A stretch of DNA of 64,000 nt. Origin: DATKJS01 sp050015275. GTDB taxonomy: Bacteria > Acidobacteriota > Aminicenantia > Aminicenantales > Saccharicenantaceae. The notes beneath the pieces are model-generated. The model saw nothing but the letters and a program-made list of their open reading frames with translations, did no database searches and was not told the origin of the DNA. The position numbers were made by a program, and so were the translations under genes. This document shows positions 7,882 to 15,534 of the stretch, one piece after another. The number at the start of each line of letters is the position of its first letter. Within the stretch, counting starts at the first letter, position 1. The stretch is from contig JBEKBS010000004.1 of the NCBI GenBank assembly GCA_050015275.1, forward strand, positions 62,001 to 126,000. Reading direction: 5' to 3'.

Positions 7882-9908
7882 GCCGTCAACGAAAACCGTC
7901 AACGCTGAGCCGCAGGGAATTCATGAAAGTCGGGGCGGCGGCCTCGGCGGCCCTGACCCTCGCCGGCGGGAAAACCATCGTTCCCAATATCTTCGGCAAG
8001 GCCCGGGCGACGAAAAAGGTCATCGTCATCGGGATGGACGGCCTGGACCATGGCTTGGTCAAGGGCTGGATCGAGGCCGGGAAGCTTCCGACCTTCGGCA
8101 AGGTGCTCCGCGCGGGCGGAGACCTCCGGCCGCTCCGGTCGAGCATCCCGCCTCAGACCCCCGTGGCCTGGGCGAATTTCATCGCCGGCACGGACCCGGG
8201 CGGCCACGGGATCTTCGACTTCTTCCGGCGCAATCCTCTCAACCTCGATCCAGCCCATATTCTGGACTTCTCGGCCACGGAAACCACGGCCGCCAAGCAC
8301 ACGCTCCGGATCGGTCAGACCATCATTCCCCTTTCGGGGGGCGAGGTCAGGAACCTTCGCGGCGGCCGGGCCTTCTGGCAGGTCCTCGAGGAGAACGGCA
8401 TCCCCTCCACGATCATCAGGATGCCCTCCAACTATCCCCCAGTCGCGACCCGCCAGCGGACCCTCTCCGGGATGAATACTCCCGACCTCAAGGGGACCTA
8501 CGGCATCTTCAACTACTACACGAACGAAGCCAAGCAGATCACGGAGGAGACGGGCGGCGTCGGCCGCGTTCACGACGTTTCCGTGGTCGGCAACCGGGTC
8601 GAAGCCAAGCTGCCGGGCCCGACGAACAGCTTCCGGGCCGGGAACCCCGAGACCGAGGTGGATTTCAAGGTCTTCATCGACCCCGTCAACCCGGCGGCCA
8701 AGATCGTCGTCCAGGACCAGGAGTTCATCCTCAAAGAGAAGGAGTGGAGCGGCTGGAGAAGGGTCCGGTTCCATTTCCTGCCGACCCAAAGCGTCGGCGG
8801 GATCTGCCAATTCTATCTCAAGGAGCTCCGGCCCAAGTTCAAGCTATACGTCAGCCCCGTTCATATCGATCCGGCCGACCCCGCTCTGCCCATTTCTACC
8901 CCCGATTCCTACGCCAGGGACCTCGCCCGGCGCTTCGGCCCGTTCTTCACGAAGGGCCTTCCCGCCGACACGGCCGCCCTGGATAACGACGTCCTCGACG
9001 AGGCCGAATTCCTGGCTCAGGACGACGTGGTCCTCAAGGAGAGTCTAGAACAGCTCGAGTTCGAGCTCGGCCGGTTCGACGAAGGCCTTTTCTTCTATTA
9101 CTTCTCGAGCACGGACCAGCGCCAGCACATGTTCTGGCGGCTCATCGACCCGGGGCACCCCAGTTACGACCCGAAACTCGCCCAGAAATACGGCGGGACG
9201 ATCGAAGACATTTACCGCGAGATGGATAGGACTCTGGACCGGGTCCTCGGGAAGGTCGACAAGGACACGCTCCTCCTCGTCATGTCCGACCACGGCTTCA
9301 ACCCCTTCCGCCGGGGCTTCAACCTCAACACCTGGCTCTACGAGAACGGCTACCATCGGCTCATCAAGCCCTGGAAACAAGAAGAGACGCTCCTCTTCGA
9401 CAATACGGACTGGGCCAAGACCACCGCATTCGGGGTGGGCCTCAATGGCCTCTACATCAACCAGAAGGGGCGCGAACGGGAAGGGATCGTCGCGCCTGGA
9501 CCCGAGAAAGAGAACCTCGTCCGGGAGATCGCCCGGAAGCTCGAGGCGCTGACCGACCCGAAGACGGGGGAACAAGCCATCCTCCATGCCTACGTCGCCA
9601 CAGATGTTTATCATGGCCCCTACGTGGACAAGGCTCCCGACATCGTGCTCGGCTTCAATCGCAACTACCGTATCTCCTGGCAATCCCCCCTTGGGGGCAT
9701 GCCCAAGGATGTCTTCGTAGACAACGACAAAAAGTGGAGCGGTGACCACATGACCTCCCCGGACGTCATCCCGGGTATCGTCGTGACCAACCGGGCCATC
9801 CGGGCCGGGGAACCGGCGCTCTACGACCTCACAGCGACAGTCCTCGACGTTTTCGGTATCGAGAAACCCAGGGACATGATCGGATCGACCATTTTCCAAA
9901 AGGAGTGA
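7878..9908 (+). CDS. Tat-exported alkaline phosphatase superfamily protein
   Basis: The 676-residue protein begins with a twin-arginine signal (SRREFMKV at 11-18, then an Ala-rich hydrophobic stretch), so the folded, metal-loaded enzyme is probably exported. Metal ligands are intact: Asp54 in GMDG, Asp413 and His417 in STDQRQH, Asp471-His472 in SDHG and His624 in WSGDH. The nucleophile position reads Asn100 (PVAWANFIAG), with Ala99 before it, so neither residue can act as the usual Ser/Thr nucleophile. It is most similar along its whole length to the preceding gene, including the large insertion, which suggests tandem duplication. It starts inside the previous stop (ATGA). It could be a hydrolase using activated water, or a binding protein. 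Confidence 0.82.
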   Translation: MSRQRKPSTLSRREFMKVGAAASAALTLAGGKTIVPNIFGKARATKKVIVIGMDGLDHGLVKGWIEAGKLPTFGKVLRAGGDLRPLRSSIPPQTPVAWANFIAGTDPGGHGIFDFFRRNPLNLDPAHILDFSATETTAAKHTLRIGQTIIPLSGGEVRNLRGGRAFWQVLEENGIPSTIIRMPSNYPPVATRQRTLSGMNTPDLKGTYGIFNYYTNEAKQITEETGGVGRVHDVSVVGNRVEAKLPGPTNSFRAGNPETEVDFKVFIDPVNPAAKIVVQDQEFILKEKEWSGWRRVRFHFLPTQSVGGICQFYLKELRPKFKLYVSPVHIDPADPALPISTPDSYARDLARRFGPFFTKGLPADTAALDNDVLDEAEFLAQDDVVLKESLEQLEFELGRFDEGLFFYYFSSTDQRQHMFWRLIDPGHPSYDPKLAQKYGGTIEDIYREMDRTLDRVLGKVDKDTLLLVMSDHGFNPFRRGFNLNTWLYENGYHRLIKPWKQEETLLFDNTDWAKTTAFGVGLNGLYINQKGREREGIVAPGPEKENLVREIARKLEALTDPKTGEQAILHAYVATDVYHGPYVDKAPDIVLGFNRNYRISWQSPLGGMPKDVFVDNDKKWSGDHMTSPDVIPGIVVTNRAIRAGEPALYDLTATVLDVFGIEKPRDMIGSTIFQKE

Positions 9909-9912
9909 CGAC

Positions 9913-10104
9913 ATGGGAAGCGCGAAGATCAAGATCGATAAGGACCTCCACGCGAAGATCAAGAAATACGCGGAAATCGCGGGCTATTCTTCGCCCGGCG
10001 AGTTCATCACTCACTGCCTGGAAAAGGAGATCGCCAAGATCGAAGAGGCCGACTCTGAGGAGGAGATCAAGAAAAAGCTCAAAGGGCTGGGCTATATTTC
10101 CTGA
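9913..10104 (+). CDS. Small ribbon-helix-helix-like protein
   Basis: The 63-residue protein has the pattern of a ribbon-helix-helix (CopG/Arc-like) unit: a short strand with alternating residues (KIKID), a helix (KDLHAKIKKYAEIAG), a turn containing SSPGEF and a second helix ending in an acidic/basic tail. AAGGAG precedes the ATG and the gene begins four bases after the Tat phosphodiesterase. Such proteins bind operator DNA as dimers, often regulating their own operon. No toxin gene is adjacent, so an antitoxin role is not supported. The family call rests on pattern alone. Confidence 0.55.
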   Translation: MGSAKIKIDKDLHAKIKKYAEIAGYSSPGEFITHCLEKEIAKIEEADSEEEIKKKLKGLGYIS

Positions 10105-10109
10105 GGACC

Positions 10110-10940
10110 ATGGGGATCGTCAATCTCATCAGCGGCGGGATCTTCGACGTCCTGCTCTATCCCTTCCGGGGCCTGTCCCCCTGGTTCGGGATGGTCTTCG
10201 TCTCGCTGATCACGGCCTTCCTGATGCTCTGGGTCTTCAAGCTGACCTCGGACCAAGAGGGCATCCGGAAGGCCAAGAACGCGATCAAGGCCCACCTTCT
10301 GGAGCTCCGTCTCTTCAAGGACAACATGCGGATCTCGCTCCAGGCCCAGGGCCGGGTCCTGCGGGCGAACCTGCGCTATATCGCCTGCAATTCCAAACCC
10401 ATGCTGGTCATGGTCGTCCCGCTCTTCCTTATCCTGGCCCAGCTCAACCTCTGGTTCGGCGCCGCGCCGCTCAAACCCGGCGAGGAGACGCTGGTCAAGC
10501 TCGGCCTGGCCCGGGGCGCGGACCCGCTGGCTCTGGACGTGGCCCTCGAGCCCTCGCCGGGGCTGTCCGTCGAGTCGCCCGCCGTGCGGATCCCTGACGG
10601 ACAGGAGATCGCCTGGAGGATCAGGGCGACGGGACAGGGGCCGGCCAGCCTGGTTTTCCGGGTGGCCGGGCGGACCTTGACCAAGCCCTTGGCCGTCGCC
10701 GGTCCCCGCCGCCTATCGAAGGTCTCGACCCTGACGGTCGGGCGGTCGCTCCTGAAGCAGCTCCTGTACCCCGGGGAGAGAGCCCTTCCGGGCGACACGC
10801 CGGTGACGTCGATCGAAGTCTTGTACCCTGGAAGGAGCCTGCGCTTTTTCGGCCTGTCCGTCCACTGGCTGGTGGCTTATTTCGTCCTTTCCATTGTTTT
10901 CGGGTTCGCCTTCAAGGGCGTCTTCAACGTTGAGATTTGA
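10110..10940 (+). CDS. Integral membrane protein resembling the Oxa1-superfamily DUF106/EMC3/TMCO1 group
   Basis: The 276-residue protein has an N-terminal membrane segment (about 22-42), a charged, helical cytoplasmic stretch (about 45-90, rich in Lys, Glu and Gln), a second segment (about 92-115), a soluble domain of about 120 residues, and a final membrane helix (about 250-270). A first helix, a coiled-coil-like cytoplasmic hairpin and further helices are the layout of the minimal Oxa1/YidC relatives that insert membrane proteins. The soluble domain before the last helix is an addition. It follows the small RHH-like gene by five bases and lies just before skp/ompH, compatible with a role in envelope protein biogenesis. 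Homology is inferred by eye. Confidence 0.5.
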   Translation: MGIVNLISGGIFDVLLYPFRGLSPWFGMVFVSLITAFLMLWVFKLTSDQEGIRKAKNAIKAHLLELRLFKDNMRISLQAQGRVLRANLRYIACNSKPMLVMVVPLFLILAQLNLWFGAAPLKPGEETLVKLGLARGADPLALDVALEPSPGLSVESPAVRIPDGQEIAWRIRATGQGPASLVFRVAGRTLTKPLAVAGPRRLSKVSTLTVGRSLLKQLLYPGERALPGDTPVTSIEVLYPGRSLRFFGLSVHWLVAYFVLSIVFGFAFKGVFNVEI

Positions 10941-10980
10941 GGGGCGATCCGCCCCGGGATAGGGCCCGAAACTCGGGTCC
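10941..10980 (+). terminator. Two successive GC-rich hairpins after the membrane-protein gene (possible terminator)
   Basis: GGGGC - GATCC - GCCCC (10941-10955) abuts the stop codon and is followed by GGGCCCGA - AAC - TCGGGTCC (10962-10980, one G-T pair). There is no T-run after either, so termination would be weak or Rho-assisted. Confidence 0.35.
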
Positions 10981-11004
10981 TTCAGGGTTGCGTTGAAGAA
11001 ATAC

Positions 11005-11033
11005 TTAAAAAAAACCGCCAATCGTGGTAAAAT
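11005..11033 (+). promoter_or_regulatory. Promoter of the Skp/OmpH gene
   Basis: TTAAAA (11005-11010) and TAAAAT (11028-11033) are separated by 17 bases. A small hairpin TTCCC - TTAT - GGGAA (11044-11057) lies in the leader, followed by AGGAGG before the ATG at 11094. Confidence 0.5.
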
Positions 11034-11093
11034 CAATACCCCGTTCCCTTATGGGAATGAGAGTGATATCCGCAAAACCCATAGGAGGTTGTC

Positions 11094-11642
11094 ATGAGAA
11101 AAGGCAGAATCCTCATCCCCCTGATCATCGGACTCGTCCTGGTGCCCGCCGTCGCCGTGTATGCGCAGCAGCCCGTCAAGATCGGGATCGTCAACTCCGC
11201 CCGGGCTTTCGAGCAATCCACCGAAGGCAAGAAGGCCGTGGTCCAGTTCCAGGAAAGGGACGCGAAGATCAAGGGCGACATCCAGAAGCTCGATGACTCC
11301 ATCCGGGCCCTGGAGAACAGGCTGAACACGGGCCGCCTGACCATGACCCAGGAAGCCCTCATCGCGACTCAGGCCGATATCGATAAAAAAACGACCGAGA
11401 GGAAGCGCTACGAAGAGGACGCGACCCGCGATTTCCAACAGTTCCAGGCCAACATCGTCCAGCGCATCCGGACCGAGATGGTCACGATCATCCAGCAGCT
11501 GCGCAAGGAAAAAGGCTATGAGCTCGTCCTCGACCTGCAGGGCAGCGGCGTCGTCGATTTCGAGCCCGCCATCGACATCACCGACGAGGTCGTCCGCCGC
11601 TATGATGCGACCAAGGCCGGCGCTCCCCCCGTCAAGAAATAA
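11094..11642 (+). CDS. Periplasmic chaperone of the Skp/OmpH family
   Basis: The 182-residue protein starts with a signal peptide (basic start, hydrophobic core about 6-20, cleavage probably after VYAQ). A short beta strand (KIGIVNSARAF) follows, then a long helical region rich in Gln, Lys, Asp and Glu that would form the coiled-coil tentacles, then the closing strand (YELVLDL) and a short C-terminal tail. This is the Skp/OmpH layout: trimers that hold unfolded outer-membrane proteins between the Sec exit and the BAM complex. The usual neighbours bamA and lpxD are absent here. The gene has its own promoter, AGGAGG with good spacing and a strong terminator, so it can be a single-gene unit. Confidence 0.85.
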   Translation: MRKGRILIPLIIGLVLVPAVAVYAQQPVKIGIVNSARAFEQSTEGKKAVVQFQERDAKIKGDIQKLDDSIRALENRLNTGRLTMTQEALIATQADIDKKTTERKRYEEDATRDFQQFQANIVQRIRTEMVTIIQQLRKEKGYELVLDLQGSGVVDFEPAIDITDEVVRRYDATKAGAPPVKK

Positions 11643-11684
11643 AGGAACCTTTGGAAAGCCTCTCCCAAGAGGCGCTCTGGGATA

Positions 11685-11727
11685 AACCTCGTGGAGAAGG
11701 GCGTTACCCGCTCTCCACGGGGTTTTT
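11685..11727 (+). terminator. Rho-independent terminator after skp/ompH
   Basis: A 13-base-pair stem pairs 11685-11697 with 11712-11724 (one G-T pair), the loop has an inner GGG/CCC stem, and the hairpin runs into TTTTT (11723-11727). This is the clearest intrinsic terminator in the window. Confidence 0.88.
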
Positions 11728-11797
11728 CATTTCCGATGTCGAGCAGGAGCCTCCAGGGCTGAAGAACACGAAGTCCGGGGCCCGGGGCCTTTAGGGC

Positions 11798-12700
11798 CTA
11801 ATATCTGACTTCGGTTTCGACGATGAAGAACCTATAGTCCCTGTAGACGACCGTCGCTTCCGAAACCCGGAAGAGCCCTTTTTTGGAGTCGTAATCCTCA
11901 CGCGTCGTCAGTCCGCTTGGAAAACGGATGCCATTTTTCTCGATCCCATAGAGGCAGATGATCGAGATCTTGGGCTCGGCCCCGTGACCGATCATCTCGG
12001 CCATCTGTTGAACCTTCTCGAAATGGCCCAGGCAAGTCTGGTCCCACTCGATCTTGACGATGGCGAAATCCTTTTTCCTGACCCAGACTTTTCCGTAAAG
12101 CAAGTCAGGCTCCGGCGGGCCCGCGGGCCTGGCTTCGATCAGGAAGGCCTTTTCTTTATCGACCACGTCCTCTCCGAGATAGGCATAGAGGTGCCGCGGC
12201 TGCCAATATCCCCCGAGGAGCCCGACCGGCCCGAAGACAAGATACTTGTGTTTATACAGCTTTGTTCTCAGGGGGGCATTCGGCTCGTTGCGCGGCTGCC
12301 CTCCTTCTCTGAGAAGCGTCCGTTTTTCTCCGATGGTCGCTCCGGTCCGGACGAGCTGGTAGTCGTACTCGAGGGAAACGCCGATCACGTGCCGGGGCCC
12401 TCCGGTTGCGCTCGACGCGAACGAGAAGGAGAGCGGCGGGCTGTATTGCCGTTCCTCGATCCTCTCCCGGCAGACAAAATAAAGAGAGGCCGTCTCCAGC
12501 CGGTTGCAGTAGTCTCTCGTTTTTTCAAGGATCCGGGGAAGCGGGTCGGCCGCCGGAAGGCTCTTCTGTTCCGCGGCCGGCGTTCGTTCCAAGGCCAATC
12601 CGAGGAATGCCAGTCCCGCGAGAAGCGCGAGGGCGCAGAGCGGTCTTCTGCTCACGCGGAATCCCGCGCCGCCGACATCGCCCGTGATGCGATTTCTCAC
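11798..12700 (-). CDS. Secreted protein of unknown function, resembling outer-membrane lipoprotein-sorting (LolA/RseB-like) folds
   Basis: The 300-residue protein has an N-terminal signal-like segment (Arg-Arg then a Leu/Ala-rich core, about 18-43), and the rest is soluble. The pattern of alternating strands with phrases such as YGKVWVRKKDFAIVKIEWDQ is typical of the half-barrel of LolA/RseB-like proteins, where a reported residue pattern follows each strand. No lipobox is visible, although the signal could be mis-set because several starts are possible. The function is not known. It lies 88 bases downstream of the glycosidase gene on the same strand and might be co-transcribed with it, but a perfect GC palindrome sits in the gap. 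Confidence 0.5.
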   Translation of the reverse strand: MRNRITGDVGGAGFRVSRRPLCALALLAGLAFLGLALERTPAAEQKSLPAADPLPRILEKTRDYCNRLETASLYFVCRERIEERQYSPPLSFSFASSATGGPRHVIGVSLEYDYQLVRTGATIGEKRTLLREGGQPRNEPNAPLRTKLYKHKYLVFGPVGLLGGYWQPRHLYAYLGEDVVDKEKAFLIEARPAGPPEPDLLYGKVWVRKKDFAIVKIEWDQTCLGHFEKVQQMAEMIGHGAEPKISIICLYGIEKNGIRFPSGLTTREDYDSKKGLFRVSEATVVYRDYRFFIVETEVRY

Positions 12701-12761
12701 GATTCCCTCGTTGGCCGATCGACATTCAAGGGCAACCCCCTCCCCCTATCAAGCCGGGCGA

Positions 12762-12775
12762 AGGCGGCGCCGCCT
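12762..12775. repeat. Perfect 14-base GC palindrome between two minus-strand genes
   Basis: AGGCGGCGCCGCCT reads the same on both strands. It lies in the gap after the glycosidase stop. The same arms, AGGCGGC and GCCGCCT, recur around an eight-base loop at 23541-23562, so both may be copies of a hairpin used as a transcript end. Confidence 0.5.
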
Positions 12776-12788
12776 GCGGCGCTCAAGA

Positions 12789-15443
12789 TCATCCCTTCGA
12801 CCGGATCGTAACATCACGCCTGATGAATTCTCCCGGCTTCCCCGCGGGGATGGCTATCGTGAGGCGGCGGCCGTCGAATCCGGCGCCCGTCACGGAATCG
12901 ACCCTCGCCCCGTTCACGACCTCAAGGACGTAGCTTTCGCCCGCCAAACCTTCGATCGTGACCTTGAGGTCCCGCCCGGCGAGAGCGGTCCGGATGATTT
13001 TCAGCCCCCGGTTGAGGTCGCCGGTCCGGGACACAACGTCGGGAGGGACGATCTCGGGGGCCGGGTCGACGGTTATTTCAACCTTGTCATCCCCGTGCAA
13101 GGCGAGTTCCACGCGGGGCCTTATGGCTTGGGCCGAAGCGGACTCATCGAGTTTGAAGGGCAGCGAGACGCCGTTCAAGGTCACGCCCCGGACCCTAGTC
13201 CCCAGGCCGAGAGCCGGGGCGAAGAAGAGCTTGAAGCCGCCCCCGCCGGCCGAGCGGACACGAAGAGTGATCCTCGTTTCCTCGCGGGAATAGTCAAGAG
13301 AGAACGTCCCGTCGCCGATTTGCCAGTTCGCGATCCCGACGTGAGGCCAGTCCGCCGGAAGCGCCGGCTCGAAAAGAAGCTCCTTCTTTAGGGCGTTCCC
13401 GTCGAGCCCGAGAAGCGCGCGCACGAGAGGGAGGACGACCCCTGACGTGGAAAACCCCTGGTGCGGGACCCCTTCCTGCGGCCAGGCGTTCTGAGCGCCA
13501 GAGAAGAGCTCTGTAGCGCTCCCGAGGGCATTGTCGAAGGTGTGCCGGACGTTGCTCATCAGGTCCTGATATCCCTGGGGGATGAAGCCATGCCGGAAAA
13601 GCGCCGCCGAAACCCATCCGGTCAGGAACGGCCAGGCCGCCCCGTAATTATAGTTCAGGGGCTCGAAAAGAGGGCTCCGGACCGAGAGCATCCGGACCCC
13701 CCAGTCCGTGGTCAAGTCGGAGGCGTTCATCTTGGCCAGGGTCTCTATCCCGCGGTCCGGTCTTCCTAGGCCCCAGGCCAGCCCAACCGCGCTCCAGGGA
13801 GTCAATTCCTGGACCAGGCGGCCGTCCTTGTTGAAAGCGTAAGAGTACTGCCCTCTCTCCCCGTCCCAGAATTTCTCGTCAAAGGCCCGGACGGCCATGG
13901 CTCCGTTCTTTTCAGCGGTCTTCATGACCGCCCGGTCTCCGACGGCCCCGGCCATGTCCCTCATCGCCCGGGTCGCCCGGACCCAGACCGCTGCCAGGTA
14001 GATGTCGGTCTGTATCCCGGTCAACTCGCCGAACTCGAGCGCGCCAAGGCCGGCCCGGGCGTTGTCCATCAGCCCGTCGCCGTCCGCGTCCGTCGTCAAG
14101 CACCAATCGTAGGCCCGGACGAGCGATGGCCAGCCCGACTTGAGGAACTCGAGGTCGCCGGTATGACGGACATAATCCTCCATGGCGATGATGTAATAAG
14201 GCGTGGTATCGCCGTGAATATAGCCGTAAGGATAATCCTCCCACCACCTGAGATAACCGGCCGCCTGGGACAGCTCGTGGGCCATCTTGCCGTCCGCGCG
14301 TTGCCATTTTTGTGTGAAAAGGAGCGCCTCCCTAGAACTGGCATGGTCGCTCAGGCTGTTGAGGCTCAGGGAGTTGAGGTAGGCGTCCGTGCCGAAGAAC
14401 CAGCCGAACCCAGGCCGGCCGCCGGTCCCCGACGGGCCCAGTCCAGCGACGAGACCCTTCCCCAGGTCCGGATTGTCCACGAAGAGATCGTCCAGGGAGA
14501 TCTTGGCCCACTCAAAGGCCAGGTCGAGCTCTCTCCGGCCCGTGCGGACCTGAAGGGTCGAGTCCCGCAACGCCCGGTAATGGCGGACCGCCTCACGGTA
14601 GCATCCCTCTGGGTCCGAAGCGAGCTTCCGATAGATCGCCCGGACATCTTCCCGCTTGCCTTTCCCTCCCGCAAGAATGACCGGGAGGAAAACGCCCGAT
14701 ACCGCCTTGGGGTCCGGGATCTCGATCTTGAATTGGCTGGGAGAATCCGAGAGCATGTGGGCCGGCGCATGGGAGATCCCCCGGCCCGCCGGGGACCCCA
14801 CGTACCCGTGGTTCTTCCGGGTGGGCTCCGAGATCAGGTAGGCCTTGAGCTCCTCATCCCAGGAGGCGAACTGGCCGCCGATCCCAGCCGGCCACATCGG
14901 CTGGAGGACCGGGAGGAAGCTGCAGACGACGGCCAGGGGTTCCGTTGAGTCCACCTCCAAAAGGATGACAGCCCCAGGGTCGTCGACGGCCGTGACATAA
15001 TGAGCCCGGACCGTGAACGATTGATAAGTAAATGTCAGGGTCGTCACCGCGGGGTCGACCGAAACGAAGCGAACGATGTCCCGGCCCTGGACCGGGACCG
15101 TGCTTGAGCCGATGAGGAAGGAGAACTCAAAATTGCGCAGGACCTTGAGCGGGTAGGCCCAGGCCTCGAAGCTCCCGTTTTCGAGGCCGAGAACGCCGAA
15201 CTTTCGGCCGACCTTGTCAAAATAGGTGAACGGCTGGGCGGGCCGGACGAGATTGATGTCGGTCGGGCCGATCCTGAACCTGGGTATGGCCCCGGCCGGA
15301 GCAGAACATTGTTCAGTACTGGCCGAGGTCGAATGTCGTTTGACCTCGGCCGGTGCCGTTGCCTCTCGGCCCGCGACGGCCGTCGCCACCGAAACGCATA
15401 ACAGCAGGAAGAAGCCTGCGGAGATCCTCGTTTGGTTCATCAT
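12789..15443 (-). CDS. Secreted glycogen-debranching-type glycosidase ((alpha/alpha)6 barrel, GDE C-terminal-like)
   Basis: The 884-residue protein has a signal peptide (ISAGFFLLLCVSVATAVAG). A beta-rich N-terminal half is followed by an (alpha/alpha)6 barrel resembling amylo-alpha-1,6-glucosidase/GDE enzymes: GFGWFFGTDAYL, YGYIHGDTTPYYI and TDADGDGLMDN are of the kind found in the inverting clan. The last 150 residues are a beta domain. Export argues against internal glycogen as substrate; an extracellular or periplasmic oligosaccharide, as for the GH78 enzyme at the window start, is more likely, but linkage specificity cannot be read from sequence. A TTGTCT-TAACAT promoter precedes it; GGAGAGAGGGGGAAGG gives the ribosome binding site and ATGATG the start. 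Confidence 0.75.
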   Translation of the reverse strand: MMNQTRISAGFFLLLCVSVATAVAGREATAPAEVKRHSTSASTEQCSAPAGAIPRFRIGPTDINLVRPAQPFTYFDKVGRKFGVLGLENGSFEAWAYPLKVLRNFEFSFLIGSSTVPVQGRDIVRFVSVDPAVTTLTFTYQSFTVRAHYVTAVDDPGAVILLEVDSTEPLAVVCSFLPVLQPMWPAGIGGQFASWDEELKAYLISEPTRKNHGYVGSPAGRGISHAPAHMLSDSPSQFKIEIPDPKAVSGVFLPVILAGGKGKREDVRAIYRKLASDPEGCYREAVRHYRALRDSTLQVRTGRRELDLAFEWAKISLDDLFVDNPDLGKGLVAGLGPSGTGGRPGFGWFFGTDAYLNSLSLNSLSDHASSREALLFTQKWQRADGKMAHELSQAAGYLRWWEDYPYGYIHGDTTPYYIIAMEDYVRHTGDLEFLKSGWPSLVRAYDWCLTTDADGDGLMDNARAGLGALEFGELTGIQTDIYLAAVWVRATRAMRDMAGAVGDRAVMKTAEKNGAMAVRAFDEKFWDGERGQYSYAFNKDGRLVQELTPWSAVGLAWGLGRPDRGIETLAKMNASDLTTDWGVRMLSVRSPLFEPLNYNYGAAWPFLTGWVSAALFRHGFIPQGYQDLMSNVRHTFDNALGSATELFSGAQNAWPQEGVPHQGFSTSGVVLPLVRALLGLDGNALKKELLFEPALPADWPHVGIANWQIGDGTFSLDYSREETRITLRVRSAGGGGFKLFFAPALGLGTRVRGVTLNGVSLPFKLDESASAQAIRPRVELALHGDDKVEITVDPAPEIVPPDVVSRTGDLNRGLKIIRTALAGRDLKVTIEGLAGESYVLEVVNGARVDSVTGAGFDGRRLTIAIPAGKPGEFIRRDVTIRSKG

Positions 15444-15477
15444 CGCCCTTCCCCCTCTCTCCTGGTTCTCTTCATTG

Positions 15478-15506
15478 ATGTTATCAGCTTATCCGGAAGA
15501 AGACAA
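15478..15506 (-). promoter_or_regulatory. Promoter of the secreted glycosidase gene
   Basis: On the minus strand TTGTCT (15506-15501) is followed after 17 bases by TAACAT (15483-15478). Confidence 0.45.
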
Positions 15507-15534
15507 AGCCATCGGAAGGACCGGGCCGTCGCGA

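Noticed and set aside
9913..10104. Antitoxin of a toxin-antitoxin pair
   Set aside because: There is no toxin-like gene next to it; the neighbours are a phosphodiesterase and a large membrane protein.
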